From the NCBI GenBank assembly GCA_963725145.1, contig CAVRXL010000010.1:620001-684000 (forward strand): DNA of 64,000 nucleotides. The letters are read 5' to 3'. The notes under the pieces are model-generated. The model was not told the origin of the DNA. It saw only the letters and a program-made list of their open reading frames with translations, and ran no database searches. Within the stretch, counting starts at the first letter, position 1, and each line of letters opens with the position of its first letter. This DNA is from DATAEE01 sp963725145. Its GTDB lineage: Bacteria > Acidobacteriota > Vicinamibacteria > Vicinamibacterales > 2-12-FULL-66-21. This document shows positions 25,542 through 35,248 of the stretch, piece after piece. Position numbers and translations under genes: made by a program.

Positions 25542-25595
25542 GGGCTTGGGGACTGGGGCTTGGGATTAGGCCCCAGGCCCTATGCCCCAGGCCCA
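25541..25595. repeat. Heptamer inverted element upstream of glmS
   Basis: A G-rich arm made of GGGGCTT-type heptamers (25541-25566) is followed by a C-rich arm of CCCCAGG-type heptamers (25569-25595), able to fold into one long hairpin. It fills the whole glmU-glmS gap except the last 13 nt, which carry AAGGA for glmS. Related elements are at 35249-35388 with 35919-35959, and at 50030-50108. Confidence 0.85.
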
Positions 25596-25608
25596 TAAGG
25601 ATCAGACC

Positions 25609-27453
<1,845 letters not shown>

Positions 27454-27488
27454 GGGTTCGCGAACCGCCCTTACGGGGACGGCCCCCG

Positions 27489-27516
27489 TTGACTTGCCCT
27501 AAAGTACTAGTACAAT
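27489..27516 (+). promoter_or_regulatory. Promoter of the gntR-SPFH operon with overlapping palindrome
   Basis: -35 TTGACT (27489-27494), a 16-nt spacer and -10 TACAAT (27511-27516). A perfect palindrome GTACTAGTAC (27504-27513) overlaps the -10. It fits the GT-N-TA-N-AC operator form known for GntR regulators, so autorepression is likely. The first ATG is only 10 nt after the -10, so the mRNA would have almost no leader. Confidence 0.7.
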
Positions 27517-27526
27517 CAAACCAGTT

Positions 27527-27919
27527 ATGACGGGCCTGGGCCGGATGCGTGTGGATCCCAAGGACCCCACACCCCTGTACGCCCAACTCGAGCGCGAGAT
27601 CATGGCGGCCATCGCGACAGGGCATCTGCCCGCAGGGTCCCAGCTGCCGACCGTTCGGCAGCTTGCGGTCGACCTCAGGGTGAACGCGAACACCGTGGCT
27701 CGGGTCTACTCACAGCTCGAGCGCGCCGGCGTGCTCGAGACGCGGCGAGGCGTCGGGACATTCGTTGTGGGCACGCCGCGCTCGGCTGCGCCAAACCGAT
27801 CGGCGCGAGATGCGGCGCTGCTCGCAGCCGCCAGGGGGTATCTCGCGGCCGCAGCGGTGGCCGGGGCCTCTCCGGAGCAAGCGATCGCGCAATTGCGCGC
27901 GATGGTGGAAGGAGCATGA
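27527..27919 (+). CDS. GntR-family regulator, YtrA type
   Basis: A 130-aa regulator with the N-terminal GntR winged helix (about residues 12-78: PLYAQLEREIMAAIATGHLP, QLPTVRQLAVDLRVNANTVA, RVYSQLERAGVLETRRGVGT) and a short helical tail, the YtrA subfamily plan, which lacks a large effector domain. Such regulators usually repress an adjacent transport or membrane operon; here the next gene is an SPFH protein 3 nt downstream. The start ATG at 27527 has no Shine-Dalgarno and sits about 4 nt after the expected transcription start; ATG at 27545 is an alternative. Confidence 0.88.
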   Translation: MTGLGRMRVDPKDPTPLYAQLEREIMAAIATGHLPAGSQLPTVRQLAVDLRVNANTVARVYSQLERAGVLETRRGVGTFVVGTPRSAAPNRSARDAALLAAARGYLAAAAVAGASPEQAIAQLRAMVEGA

Positions 27920-27922
27920 ACC

Positions 27923-28858
27923 GTGGCTGACGACACTCTGGATCTGAAGGATCTCAGGAAGCTGGAGATTGACGTGCGGTTCAACGTCGTGTCCCTGCTG
28001 ATCCTGGTTCTCTCCTGGACGGCAGCCGTGGCGATCGCGGTCGTGACACGCTCGGCGCCCATCCCCGTCGCGATCGCGATCGGCGGCACGCTCCTGTCGA
28101 TCTCGCCGAAGATCGCGAAGCAGTGGGAGCGCGGCGTCGTCTTGCGGCTGGGGCGGTACATCGGCCTGCGCGGGCCGGGGCTGTTCTGGATCGTGCCTCT
28201 CATCGACACGGTGACGCGCTGGGTGGACCAGCGCGTGATCACGACGAGCTTCGCGGCGGAGCAGACGCTTACCTCGGACACCGTGCCGGTCAACGTCGAC
28301 GCGGTCCTGTTCTGGATGGTGTACGACCCGGAAAAGGCGGCGCTCGAGGTACAGGACTACCGCCAGGCCGTGAGCTGGGCGGCGCAGACCGCGCTGCGCG
28401 ACATCATCGGCCGAACGGCACTGACCGATCTGCTGCGCGGGCGCGAACGAATCGAGTCCGAGCTGCAGAAGCTCATCGACGAGCGGACCACCCCCTGGGG
28501 CGTCACGGTCCAATCCGTCGAGATGCGTGACGTCGTCATCCCGGTCGCCCTCCAGGACGCGATGTCTCGCGAGGCGCAGGCTTCGCGCGAGAAGCAGGCG
28601 CGCGTCATCCTCGGCCAGGCCGAGGTGGAAATCGCCAAGAGCTTCGAACGCGCGTCGGAGTCGTACCGCAACAACCCCACGGCGCTGCACTTGCGCGCGA
28701 TGAACATGCTCTACGAAGGCCTGAAGGAAAAGGGCGCGCTGATGCTCGTGCCGAGCTCGGCGGTCGAATCGATGGGGATGGGCGGGCTGCTCGGCGCCGC
28801 CGCGCTGCGACAGGAGAAGCTCTCGACCGGCAGCACGGACGACGAGCAGGGGAAGTAG
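27923..28858 (+). CDS. SPFH/Band 7 (slipin/stomatin-like) membrane protein
   Basis: A 311-aa protein with two N-terminal hydrophobic segments (about residues 25-46 and 50-62), followed by an SPFH domain (about 70-240: ERGVVLRLGRYIGLRGPGLF, PVNVDAVLFWMVYDPEKAAL, RDIIGRTALTDLLRGRERIE, PWGVTVQSVEMRDVVIPVAL) and a coiled-coil tail (REAQASREKQARVILGQAEV). Slipins form oligomers in membrane microdomains and often pair with NfeD proteases; no NfeD is present here. GTG start at 27923, with AAGGAG upstream inside the end of gntR. It is probably under GntR control. Confidence 0.9.
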   Translation: MADDTLDLKDLRKLEIDVRFNVVSLLILVLSWTAAVAIAVVTRSAPIPVAIAIGGTLLSISPKIAKQWERGVVLRLGRYIGLRGPGLFWIVPLIDTVTRWVDQRVITTSFAAEQTLTSDTVPVNVDAVLFWMVYDPEKAALEVQDYRQAVSWAAQTALRDIIGRTALTDLLRGRERIESELQKLIDERTTPWGVTVQSVEMRDVVIPVALQDAMSREAQASREKQARVILGQAEVEIAKSFERASESYRNNPTALHLRAMNMLYEGLKEKGALMLVPSSAVESMGMGGLLGAAALRQEKLSTGSTDDEQGK

Positions 28859-28860
28859 CC

Positions 28861-28968
28861 ATGGACACACCAAACTATCCGGACCGGCAGGCGCAGGTCG
28901 TCCGAACCATGCTCGCCATTCTCGGCGCCTTTCTGCTCGTCTACGGCTGGTATCAGTGGGCGACCTGA
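28861..28968 (+). CDS. 35-aa single-pass membrane protein
   Basis: A small gene starting 2 nt after the SPFH stop, with GGGGAAG as ribosome binding site. Residues 1-15 are polar (DTPNYPDRQAQVVRT) and 16-32 are a hydrophobic helix (MLAILGAFLLVYGWYQW). The spacing, ribosome binding site and clean signal-anchor profile argue that it is real. It may be a small partner or regulator of the SPFH oligomer, which is inferred from position. Confidence 0.7.
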   Translation: MDTPNYPDRQAQVVRTMLAILGAFLLVYGWYQWAT

Positions 28969-29003
28969 CGAGATAGCATGGGGGCGGGCCGCTGGCCCGC
29001 CCT

Positions 29004-29963
29004 ATGGCCTTTTCCCGTCAGACCTTTGAACAGGCGCGAGAGCGTATCGGCTCAAACGCCTATCACACGCCGCTCGTCACCTCCCGGCTCCTGAGCCGGC
29101 TCACGGGGTACGACGTCCGCCTGAAGGCCGAGATGCTGCAGCGGACCGGCTCATATAAGATTCGCGGACCGCTCAACAAGTTCGCGCAGCTCTCGGCGGA
29201 CGAGAAAGCGCGAGGCGTCATCTGCTCATCGGCCGGGAACCACGCGCAGGGCGTCGCGCAGGCCGCGGCCATCCACGGGATCAAGGCCGTCGTCGTGATG
29301 GCCGAGAACGCCACGCCTTCGAAGATTGAGGCGACACGCGGGTACGGCGCCGAGGTCGTCCTCCACGGCCGCATCTGGGACGAGGCCAATGAGAAGGCGA
29401 AGGCGCTCGTCCGCGATCGCGGCTACACGTACATCCATCCGTTCGACGACGAGCAGTTGATCGCGGGGCAGGGAACGCTGGGCCTCGAGATCGTCCGGGA
29501 CTGGCCCGAGGTGGATGCCGTGATCGTTCCGATCGGCGGCGGCGGCCTGATCTCGGGCGTCACGCTGGCCGTGAAGTCCTTCAGGCCCTCGGCGCGCGTG
29601 GTCGGCGTCGAATCGTCGGGCGCGCCGGCCATGAAGCAGAGCGTCGAATCCGGCCGGCTGATCACGCTCGATCGGGTCGACTGCGTCATCGACGGTCTCA
29701 AGGTGAAGCGCGTCGGCGAGCTGACGTTCGAGATCGTATCCAAGAACGTCGATGAGCTGGTGGCGCTTCCCGACGAGCAGATCTTCGACGCGCTCGTCTG
29801 GATCATGTCCCACTGCAAGCTCGTGGTCGAAGGCGCGGCGGCCGCGCCGGTGGCGGCGCTCCTCGCGGGACTCGTGAAGCTGCCGCCGGGATCGAAAGTC
29901 GCCTGCGTGTTGAGCGGAGGGAACGTCGACCTGACGCAGCTCAGAGGGCTGAAGTGGAACTGA
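29004..29963 (+). CDS. PLP-dependent threonine/serine dehydratase
   Basis: A 319-aa fold-type II PLP enzyme that deaminates threonine to 2-oxobutyrate or serine to pyruvate. The PLP lysine is in TGSYKIRGPLNKF (about residue 52), with SSAGNHAQGVAQAA and the phosphate-binding loop GGGGLISG. The C-terminal ACT-like regulatory domain of biosynthetic IlvA is absent, so it resembles TdcB-type or archaeal-type threonine dehydratase. Serine racemase activity is also possible in this family. The last 23 nt overlap the convergent leuB gene. Location beside leucine genes hints at a role feeding isoleucine synthesis. Confidence 0.88.
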   Translation: MAFSRQTFEQARERIGSNAYHTPLVTSRLLSRLTGYDVRLKAEMLQRTGSYKIRGPLNKFAQLSADEKARGVICSSAGNHAQGVAQAAAIHGIKAVVVMAENATPSKIEATRGYGAEVVLHGRIWDEANEKAKALVRDRGYTYIHPFDDEQLIAGQGTLGLEIVRDWPEVDAVIVPIGGGGLISGVTLAVKSFRPSARVVGVESSGAPAMKQSVESGRLITLDRVDCVIDGLKVKRVGELTFEIVSKNVDELVALPDEQIFDALVWIMSHCKLVVEGAAAAPVAALLAGLVKLPPGSKVACVLSGGNVDLTQLRGLKWN

Positions 29964-31065
29964 CCGCCCGCAATTGATCGACGCGATCGGTGATGGCCTT
30001 CGCCATCAGCGAGCAGGAGAGAACAGGAGCGCCGGGCCTCGGAGCGCCGGGCCTCTCAGGCCCGGCGACGAGGTCCGCCGTCCTGGCGCCCGTCGCAATC
30101 GTCTCGACGATCGCCATGTCGAGCGCGTCGGCTTCCTCGGTGAGCTTGAGCCCGTAGCGCAGCAGCATCGCAGCGGACGCGATCGCGCCGATGGGATTGG
30201 CCGCGTCGCGGCCGGAGAGGTCGGGGGCGGAGCCGTGAACCGGCTCGAATAGCCCTGGACCGCTGCCGATGCTCGCCGACGGCAGCAACCCGAGCGATCC
30301 CACCACCGCCCCCGCCTCGTCCGAAAGGATGTCGCCGAACATGTTCTCCGTGACGATCACGTCGAACCGCGCCGGCGACCGAACGAGCTGCATCGCGCAG
30401 TTGTCGACGTACATGTGATCGAGCGAGACGTCCGGATACGCCCGGCCCGTCTCAGTCACGACGGCTCGCCACAACCGCGACGTCTCGAGCACGTTGGCCT
30501 TGTCGACCGACGTCAGCCTCCTGCGCCTGCGGCGCGCCTCTTCAAACGCACGCGTCGTCACCCGTTCGATTTCCGCCCGGGTGTACCGGAGCGTGTTGTG
30601 CGCCGACGACCCGTCCGCCGCGACCCCGCGGGGCGTGCCGTAGTACAACCCCCCGGTCAGTTCCCTGACGATGAGCAGATCGACGCCGGCGACGACTTCC
30701 GGCTTCAGCGGACCCGACAATTCGAGGCCGGCGTAAACGCGCGCGGGCCGGAGATTGGCGTAGACGCCGAGCTCCCGCCGGAGCGCGAGGAGCGCGGCCT
30801 CTGGCCGCCGGGCCGGCTCATGACCGTCGAACGCTGGATCCCCGACCGCGCCAAGGAACACCGCGTCCGATTCCAGACAGGCGGTCAACGTCGCCGCCGG
30901 CAACGGCTCGCCCGTCTGCCGAATCGCGACGCCGCCGATCGGGAATGTCCGCAGCTCGAACGTGTGGCCGAATCGCCGAGCCGCCGCCGCCAACGCCTGC
31001 GCCGCCGCTGAGGTCACCTCCGGGCCGATGCCATCCCCGGGCAAGAGCGCGATGCGCGCCTTCAC
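29941..31065 (-). CDS. leuB: 3-isopropylmalate dehydrogenase
   Basis: A 374-aa NAD-dependent decarboxylating dehydrogenase, third step of leucine synthesis. Motifs: ALLPGDGIGPEV, LRPARVY, VRELTGGLYYG, SVDKANVLETSRLW, YVDNCAMQLV, TENMFGDILSDEAG, EPVHGSAPDLSGRDAANP. The start is GTG at 31065, overlapping the leuA stop (GTGA). Near the C-terminus, residues read GPERPGAPRPGAP, which is the translation of a palindromic repeat (30029-30067) and not part of the usual LeuB end. The conserved core is untouched, so the enzyme is probably active. Confidence 0.93.
   Translation of the reverse strand: MKARIALLPGDGIGPEVTSAAAQALAAAARRFGHTFELRTFPIGGVAIRQTGEPLPAATLTACLESDAVFLGAVGDPAFDGHEPARRPEAALLALRRELGVYANLRPARVYAGLELSGPLKPEVVAGVDLLIVRELTGGLYYGTPRGVAADGSSAHNTLRYTRAEIERVTTRAFEEARRRRRRLTSVDKANVLETSRLWRAVVTETGRAYPDVSLDHMYVDNCAMQLVRSPARFDVIVTENMFGDILSDEAGAVVGSLGLLPSASIGSGPGLFEPVHGSAPDLSGRDAANPIGAIASAAMLLRYGLKLTEEADALDMAIVETIATGARTADLVAGPERPGAPRPGAPVLSCSLMAKAITDRVDQLRAVSSTSAL
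30029..30067. repeat. REP-like palindrome inside leuB
   Basis: Arms CGCCGGGCCT and AGGCCCGGCG with a CTC loop (30045-30067), preceded by a partial second arm copy (30029-30040). It is read in frame near the LeuB C-terminus, just before the conserved ending. Same style as the palindromes in the M56 gene. Confidence 0.75.
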
Positions 31066-32279
31066 ACCCCGTGTCCGTATCCGTGCGCGGCGAGCGTTTC
31101 GACGCCGGACTGCGCCGCGAGCGCCTCGTCGCGAGCGTCCCCGACGATCCGTCGCAGGTCGGCGTCGGTGATGTGCTTCTGCGCGTCTGCGAGCGCCATC
31201 AGCCGCCGGTACACGCGATCGATTTCGAACCGGCTGAGCGCGCAGCCCAGCTCCTCACACCGCTTCTGCACTGCGTGCCGCCCGGAGTGCTTGCCGAGCA
31301 CGAGCGTCGCCCGCGGCACGCCGACCTCTTCGGGCCGCATGATCTCGTAGGTCCGCCGGTCCTTCAGCATGCCGTCCTGGTGAATCCCGGCCTCGTGCGC
31401 GAACGCGTTACGGCCGACGATCGCCTTGTTCGCCTGAACCGCCTCGCCTGTGATCGACGTCAGCAGCTGGCTCGCCGTGTAGATCAGCCGCGTGTCGACG
31501 TCGGTCTGGAACGGCAACCGGTCGGACCGGACCCGCGTGGCCATGACGATTTCTTCGAGCGAGGCGTTGCCGGCACGCTCGCCGATGCCGTTGATCGTGC
31601 ACTCCACCTGCCGGGCGCCCGCGCGGATCGCCGCCAGGCTGTTGGCCGCCGCGAGGCCGAGATCGTCGTGGCAGTGCGTGCTGAGCACGGCGCGATCCGC
31701 GTTGGGCACGCGCGAGCGGATCGTCGTAAAGAACTCGAACAGCTCGTCCGGCGTCGAGTAGCCCACGGTGTCGGGCAGGTTGATGGTCGTCGCGCCGGCG
31801 TCGATGACCGACTCGATCACCCGGCACAGGAAGTCCAGGTCGGTCCGCGTCGCGTCCTCGGCGGAAAACTGGACGTCGTCGGTGTAGTCGCGCGCCAGTC
31901 GAACTGCCTCGACGGCGGCGTCGAGGCACGCCTCGCGCGTCATCCGCAGCTTCCGCGTGAGGTGCAGGTCGGAGGTCGCGATGAAGGTGTGGATGCGCGG
32001 CCGCGCGGCATCCTGGAGCGCCTCTCCCGCCCGCTCGACGTCGGTCCGGCAACATCGACCCAGCGCGGCCACGGTCGGCCGGCGGACCTCGGCGGCGACG
32101 CGACGGACCGCTTCGGCGTCGGCGTCCGACGCGATCGGGAAGCCCGCCTCTATGATGTCCACGCCAAGCGCATCGAGCGCGCGCGCGAGGCGCACTTTCT
32201 CCTCGATGTGCATCGAGAACCCGGGGGCCTGTTCGCCATCGCGGAGCGTCGTGTCGAAGATCGTGAGTCGATCCGCCAT
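31062..32279 (-). CDS. leuA: 2-isopropylmalate synthase without the C-terminal regulatory domain
   Basis: A 405-aa TIM-barrel aldol-type synthase condensing acetyl-CoA with 2-oxoisovalerate, the first step to leucine. Motifs: FDTTLRDGEQAPGFSMHIEE, DIIEAGFPIASDAD, LPDTVGYSTPDELFEF, STHCHDDLGLAAANSLAAI, GERAGNASLEEIVMA, FAHEAGIHQDG, LGKHSGRHA. It stops about 100 residues short of common LeuA, so the leucine-binding allosteric domain is missing. Citramalate or homocitrate synthase are alternatives, but the operon with leuB and the divergent LysR/leuDC favour LeuA. ATG 32279 coincides with the predicted transcription start. Confidence 0.88.
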   Translation of the reverse strand: MADRLTIFDTTLRDGEQAPGFSMHIEEKVRLARALDALGVDIIEAGFPIASDADAEAVRRVAAEVRRPTVAALGRCCRTDVERAGEALQDAARPRIHTFIATSDLHLTRKLRMTREACLDAAVEAVRLARDYTDDVQFSAEDATRTDLDFLCRVIESVIDAGATTINLPDTVGYSTPDELFEFFTTIRSRVPNADRAVLSTHCHDDLGLAAANSLAAIRAGARQVECTINGIGERAGNASLEEIVMATRVRSDRLPFQTDVDTRLIYTASQLLTSITGEAVQANKAIVGRNAFAHEAGIHQDGMLKDRRTYEIMRPEEVGVPRATLVLGKHSGRHAVQKRCEELGCALSRFEIDRVYRRLMALADAQKHITDADLRRIVGDARDEALAAQSGVETLAAHGYGHGV

Positions 32280-32285
32280 TCTGCC

Positions 32286-32314
32286 GTTGTACGCCCGGCC
32301 CGCAGAGCTGTCAA
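32286..32314 (-). promoter_or_regulatory. Promoter of leuAB, apparently leaderless
   Basis: On the minus strand: -35 TTGACA (32314-32309), a 17-nt spacer, -10 TACAAC (32291-32286). The A of the leuA ATG is 7 nt past the -10, exactly where transcription should begin. Confidence 0.72.
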
Positions 32315-32324
32315 ATTTATCTTT

Positions 32325-32340
32325 CTTAACAGAACATAAG
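32325..32340. promoter_or_regulatory. Putative LysR-type binding site
   Basis: Inverted repeat CTTA-N8-TAAG, centred about 53 bp upstream of the leuA transcription start and just ahead of the divergent LysR gene. This position suits activation of leuAB and autoregulation by the LysR protein. Confidence 0.5.
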
Positions 32341-32384
32341 CAGCTATTATCGACCGCATCGACCTGGCCGAGCTGCGGACGTTC

Positions 32385-33233
32385 GTGGCGGTCGCCTCAG
32401 ACCGCAGTTTCTCGCGCGCCGCGCGGCGGCTGCACCGCACCCAGCCCGCGGTCAGCCAGGCCGTCCGCCGGCTCGAGGAGGCGGTCGGCGAGACGCTGTT
32501 CGATCGCTCGACGCGCGACGGGTCGCTGACCGACGCGGGGCGGGTGCTGCTGGAATACGCGCAGCGGCTGCTCCGGCTGGCGGACGAGGCGCACCTGGCG
32601 GTGAGCGAGCTGCGGGACGTGCAGCGCGGCCGCGTCCTGATCGGCGCGAACGAGGCGGCGGTGCACTCGCTCCTCCCGGCGGCGGCGGTCTTCCAGAGCC
32701 GGTACCCGGCGATTCAGCTGGACGTCCGGCGCGTGCCGTCGCGGCAGATTGCCGGCGAGGTCCTGGGCCGGACGCTCGACTTCGGTGTGCTGACCTTTAC
32801 CCCCGCGGAACGCGGGCTCGCGGCGTTGTCGCTCGGCCGGGACGAGCTGGTCCTGCTGACGCACCCGGGCCACCCGCTCGCACGTCGTCGCACGGTCTCC
32901 ATGGCTGAGGTTGGCCGGCAGCCGGTCATCGCGCACAACGATCCGTCACCCGCGCGGGAACGCGTCCTGCGGATCTTCGAGGCGCGTCAGGCGCCGCTCA
33001 ATATCGCCATCTCGCTTCCGAGCCTCGACGGCATCAAACGCGCCGTGGAAATGAAGATGGGCGTCGCGCTGCTGCCGCGGCGCTGCGCGCTCGCCGAGAT
33101 TGCGCTCGGCCAGCTGGCCGCGGTTCGATTGTCCGATCTACGGATCAAGCGCCAGATTCGCTTCGTGTACCGCCAGGGTGTGGAGCTGTCGCGCGCCGCG
33201 GCGGCGTTCCTGGAGGTCGTCAAAAACCAGTGA
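32385..33233 (+). CDS. LysR-family transcriptional regulator
   Basis: At least 282 aa: N-terminal wHTH (SFSRAARRLHRTQPAVSQAV, RRLEEAVGETLFDRS) and a periplasmic-binding-protein-like effector domain (about residues 85-280). Divergent from leuA, so it is probably a leucine-pathway regulator responding to a branched-chain precursor. The start is uncertain. GTG at 32385 truncates the first helix; the codons before it read IDLAELRTF, matching the usual LysR N-terminus, but back to the stop at 32337 there is only ATT, ATC or CTG. A non-AUG start at 32346-32364 is plausible. The 3' end overlaps convergent leuD by 14 nt. Confidence 0.88.
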   Translation: MAVASDRSFSRAARRLHRTQPAVSQAVRRLEEAVGETLFDRSTRDGSLTDAGRVLLEYAQRLLRLADEAHLAVSELRDVQRGRVLIGANEAAVHSLLPAAAVFQSRYPAIQLDVRRVPSRQIAGEVLGRTLDFGVLTFTPAERGLAALSLGRDELVLLTHPGHPLARRRTVSMAEVGRQPVIAHNDPSPARERVLRIFEARQAPLNIAISLPSLDGIKRAVEMKMGVALLPRRCALAEIALGQLAAVRLSDLRIKRQIRFVYRQGVELSRAAAAFLEVVKNQ

Positions 33234-33831
33234 CGTACGGCAGCGCTGTCGCCACGCGCGCGATGGCGGCGGACTCGCTCAGCAGCAGGCCCGTGGCGTC
33301 CCAGTGGCCGGTCAGGAAGGACTCCCGCGCGCTGTCCGGCAGGGTGAGCGGATAGCCGGTCCCGCCGGCGGTGACAAGCATCTCCGTCAGGGAGAGGTCG
33401 ATGCTGGTCGAAGGCTTCTGCTCGACGAGCGTCATCAGCGCCCCAACGTCGTCGCGCGACACGGTCACGCAAGGCAGGCCGAGCGCGACGGAGTTCGAGA
33501 AGAAAATCTCCGAGAAAGACTCGCCGACCACCGCGCGGATGCCCCGCCGGTGCAGCGCCTGAGGCGCATGCTCGCGTGAGGAACCGCAGCCGAAGTTGGC
33601 GTTGACAAGCAGCACCGTGGCGCTCGCGTACGCGGGATCCGAGAAGGGATGCGGATCTCCGGCGCCCGCACTCACGCGCGCGTCCGCTTCGCGGCGGTCG
33701 TCCTCGAACAGGTGTTCCTCGAGGCCGCTGAACGTGATCGCGCGGAGGAACCTCGCCGGCATGATGCGGTCGGTGTCGATGCTGTCGCCGCGCAGCGGCA
33801 GCGCCGTTCCAGACACCCGATCGATGATCAC
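33220..33831 (-). CDS. leuD: 3-isopropylmalate dehydratase small subunit
   Basis: A 203-aa partner of LeuC in isomerising 2- to 3-isopropylmalate. Motifs: GDSIDTDRIMPARFL near the start, LLVNANFGCGSSREHAPQAL, AVVGESFSEIFFSNSVALGL. Full length for the family. I chose GTG at 33831, which overlaps the leuC stop (GTGA) and begins just before IIDRVSG; the frame extends further upstream only as antisense-free overlap with leuC. Translational coupling to leuC is likely, as the two subunits are needed in equal amounts. Confidence 0.92.
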   Translation of the reverse strand: MIIDRVSGTALPLRGDSIDTDRIMPARFLRAITFSGLEEHLFEDDRREADARVSAGAGDPHPFSDPAYASATVLLVNANFGCGSSREHAPQALHRRGIRAVVGESFSEIFFSNSVALGLPCVTVSRDDVGALMTLVEQKPSTSIDLSLTEMLVTAGGTGYPLTLPDSARESFLTGHWDATGLLLSESAAIARVATALPYVTGF

Positions 33832-35229
33832 AACATGGTCCTCACATCGACCACTTCGCCGGCGATCGCCGCGGCAGCGACCATCGCGGGGCTCATCAGG
33901 AGCGTCCGACCCGTAGGGCTTCCCTGCCGGCCCTTGAAATTCCGGTTCGAGGATGAGGCGCAGACCTCCCGTCCGTCGAGACGATCGGTGTTCATCGCCA
34001 GGCACATCGAGCAGCCGGCGCCCCGCCATTCGAACCCGGCCTCGCGGAACAGCCGGTCGAGCCCCTCCTGTTCCGCCGCCCGCCTCACGGCCTGCGAGCC
34101 CGGGACGACGAGCGCCCGCACGCGCGGAGCGACGTGTCTGCCGGTCACGACCCTCGCCGCTTCACGGAGGTCCGACAGGCGCGCGTTGGTGCAGGACCCG
34201 ATAAAGGCCACATCCACGGGGGTGCCCGCGATCGGCGCGCCGGCGGCGAGCCCCATGAACTCGAGCGCCTCGGCGAGCGAGCTCCGCTCCGAGGACGGTA
34301 CGTCGGCCGGTGACGGGATTCGTTCATCAACGGCGAGCGCCTGCCCGGGGTTGATCCCGAACGTCACCGTCGGACGGATCGCCGCTCCATCCAGCGTCAC
34401 CTCGTCGTCGTACGGCGCCCCCGGATCCGAGGCCATCGAGGCCCACCACCGCACGGCGCGCTCGAATGCGTCCCCGTGGGGACTGAACGGCCGCCCTTCC
34501 AGATACCGGAAGGTCGTCTCGTCCGGGTTGACGTAGCCGGCGCGCGCCCCGCCCTCGATCGACATGTTGCAGATCGTCATCCGTTCGTCCTGGGTCATGC
34601 GCTCGACGACGGCGCCGCCGTACTCGGTACGCGAATCCGACGCCTCCCTGGACGCCGAGCCGCCGGATGATGTCCAGGATCACGTCCTTCGCGTACACGC
34701 CGCGCCCGAGGGTCCCGGTGACCGAGACGCGGCGCACCTTCAGAGGACTCATCGCGAGCGACTGCGACGCCAGCACATCGCGCACCTGGGACGTGCCGAT
34801 CCCGAAGGCGATCGCGCCGAATGCCCCGTGCGTCGACGTGTGGCTGTCGCCGCAGGCGATCGTCATCCCAGGCTGCGTCAGGCCGAGCTCCGGCCCGATG
34901 ACGTGCACGATGCCCTGGCGTCCGCTGCTCAGGTCCGCCATCGGAATGCCGTAGTCCCGGCAGTTGCGCTCGAGCGCCGACATCATGTCCTCGGCCATCA
35001 CGTCGAGAAACGGCCGCCGCTGATCCTTGGTCGGCACGATGTGATCGACGGTCGCGAAGGTGCGGTCCGGCCGGCTGACGCCATGCCCCCGCGCGCGGAG
35101 CATGTCGAACGCCTGCGGGCTCGTCACCTCGTGCACGAGGTGCAAACCGATGAAGAGCTGCGTCTGGCCGTTCGGCAGCGTCCGCACTGTATGCGCACGC
35201 CAGACTTTCTGGAGCAAAGTCTCAGGCAT
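33828..35229 (-). CDS. leuC: 3-isopropylmalate dehydratase large subunit (one-base frameshift)
   Basis: An aconitase-family 4Fe-4S enzyme. N-terminal part from 35229: TLLQKVWRAHTVRTLPNGQT, LHLVHEVTSPQAFDMLR, VDHIVPT, ACGDSHTSTHGAFGAIAFGI. C-terminal part: ERMTICNMSIEGGARAGYV, FIGSCTNARLSDLR, and the cluster Cys residues in GCSMCLAMN. The two parts are in different frames. The break is at 34626-34627, where one surplus base separates GVGFAY from EYGGAVVERM. Removing it gives a normal 466-aa LeuC. Either a sequence error or a recent inactivation; because leuA, leuB, leuD and the regulator are intact, I favour error. Confidence 0.85.
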
Positions 35230-35248
35230 TCAGTCGGACTGTACTACA

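Noticed and set aside
25542..25608. glmS ribozyme upstream of glmS
   Set aside because: The gap is only 67 nt and is filled by the heptamer element; no ribozyme core can be fitted.
30945..32339. 464-codon open frame on the plus strand opposite leuA and leuB
   Set aside because: leuA and leuB on the other strand carry full catalytic motifs; this frame has no recognisable domain and runs through the leuA promoter.
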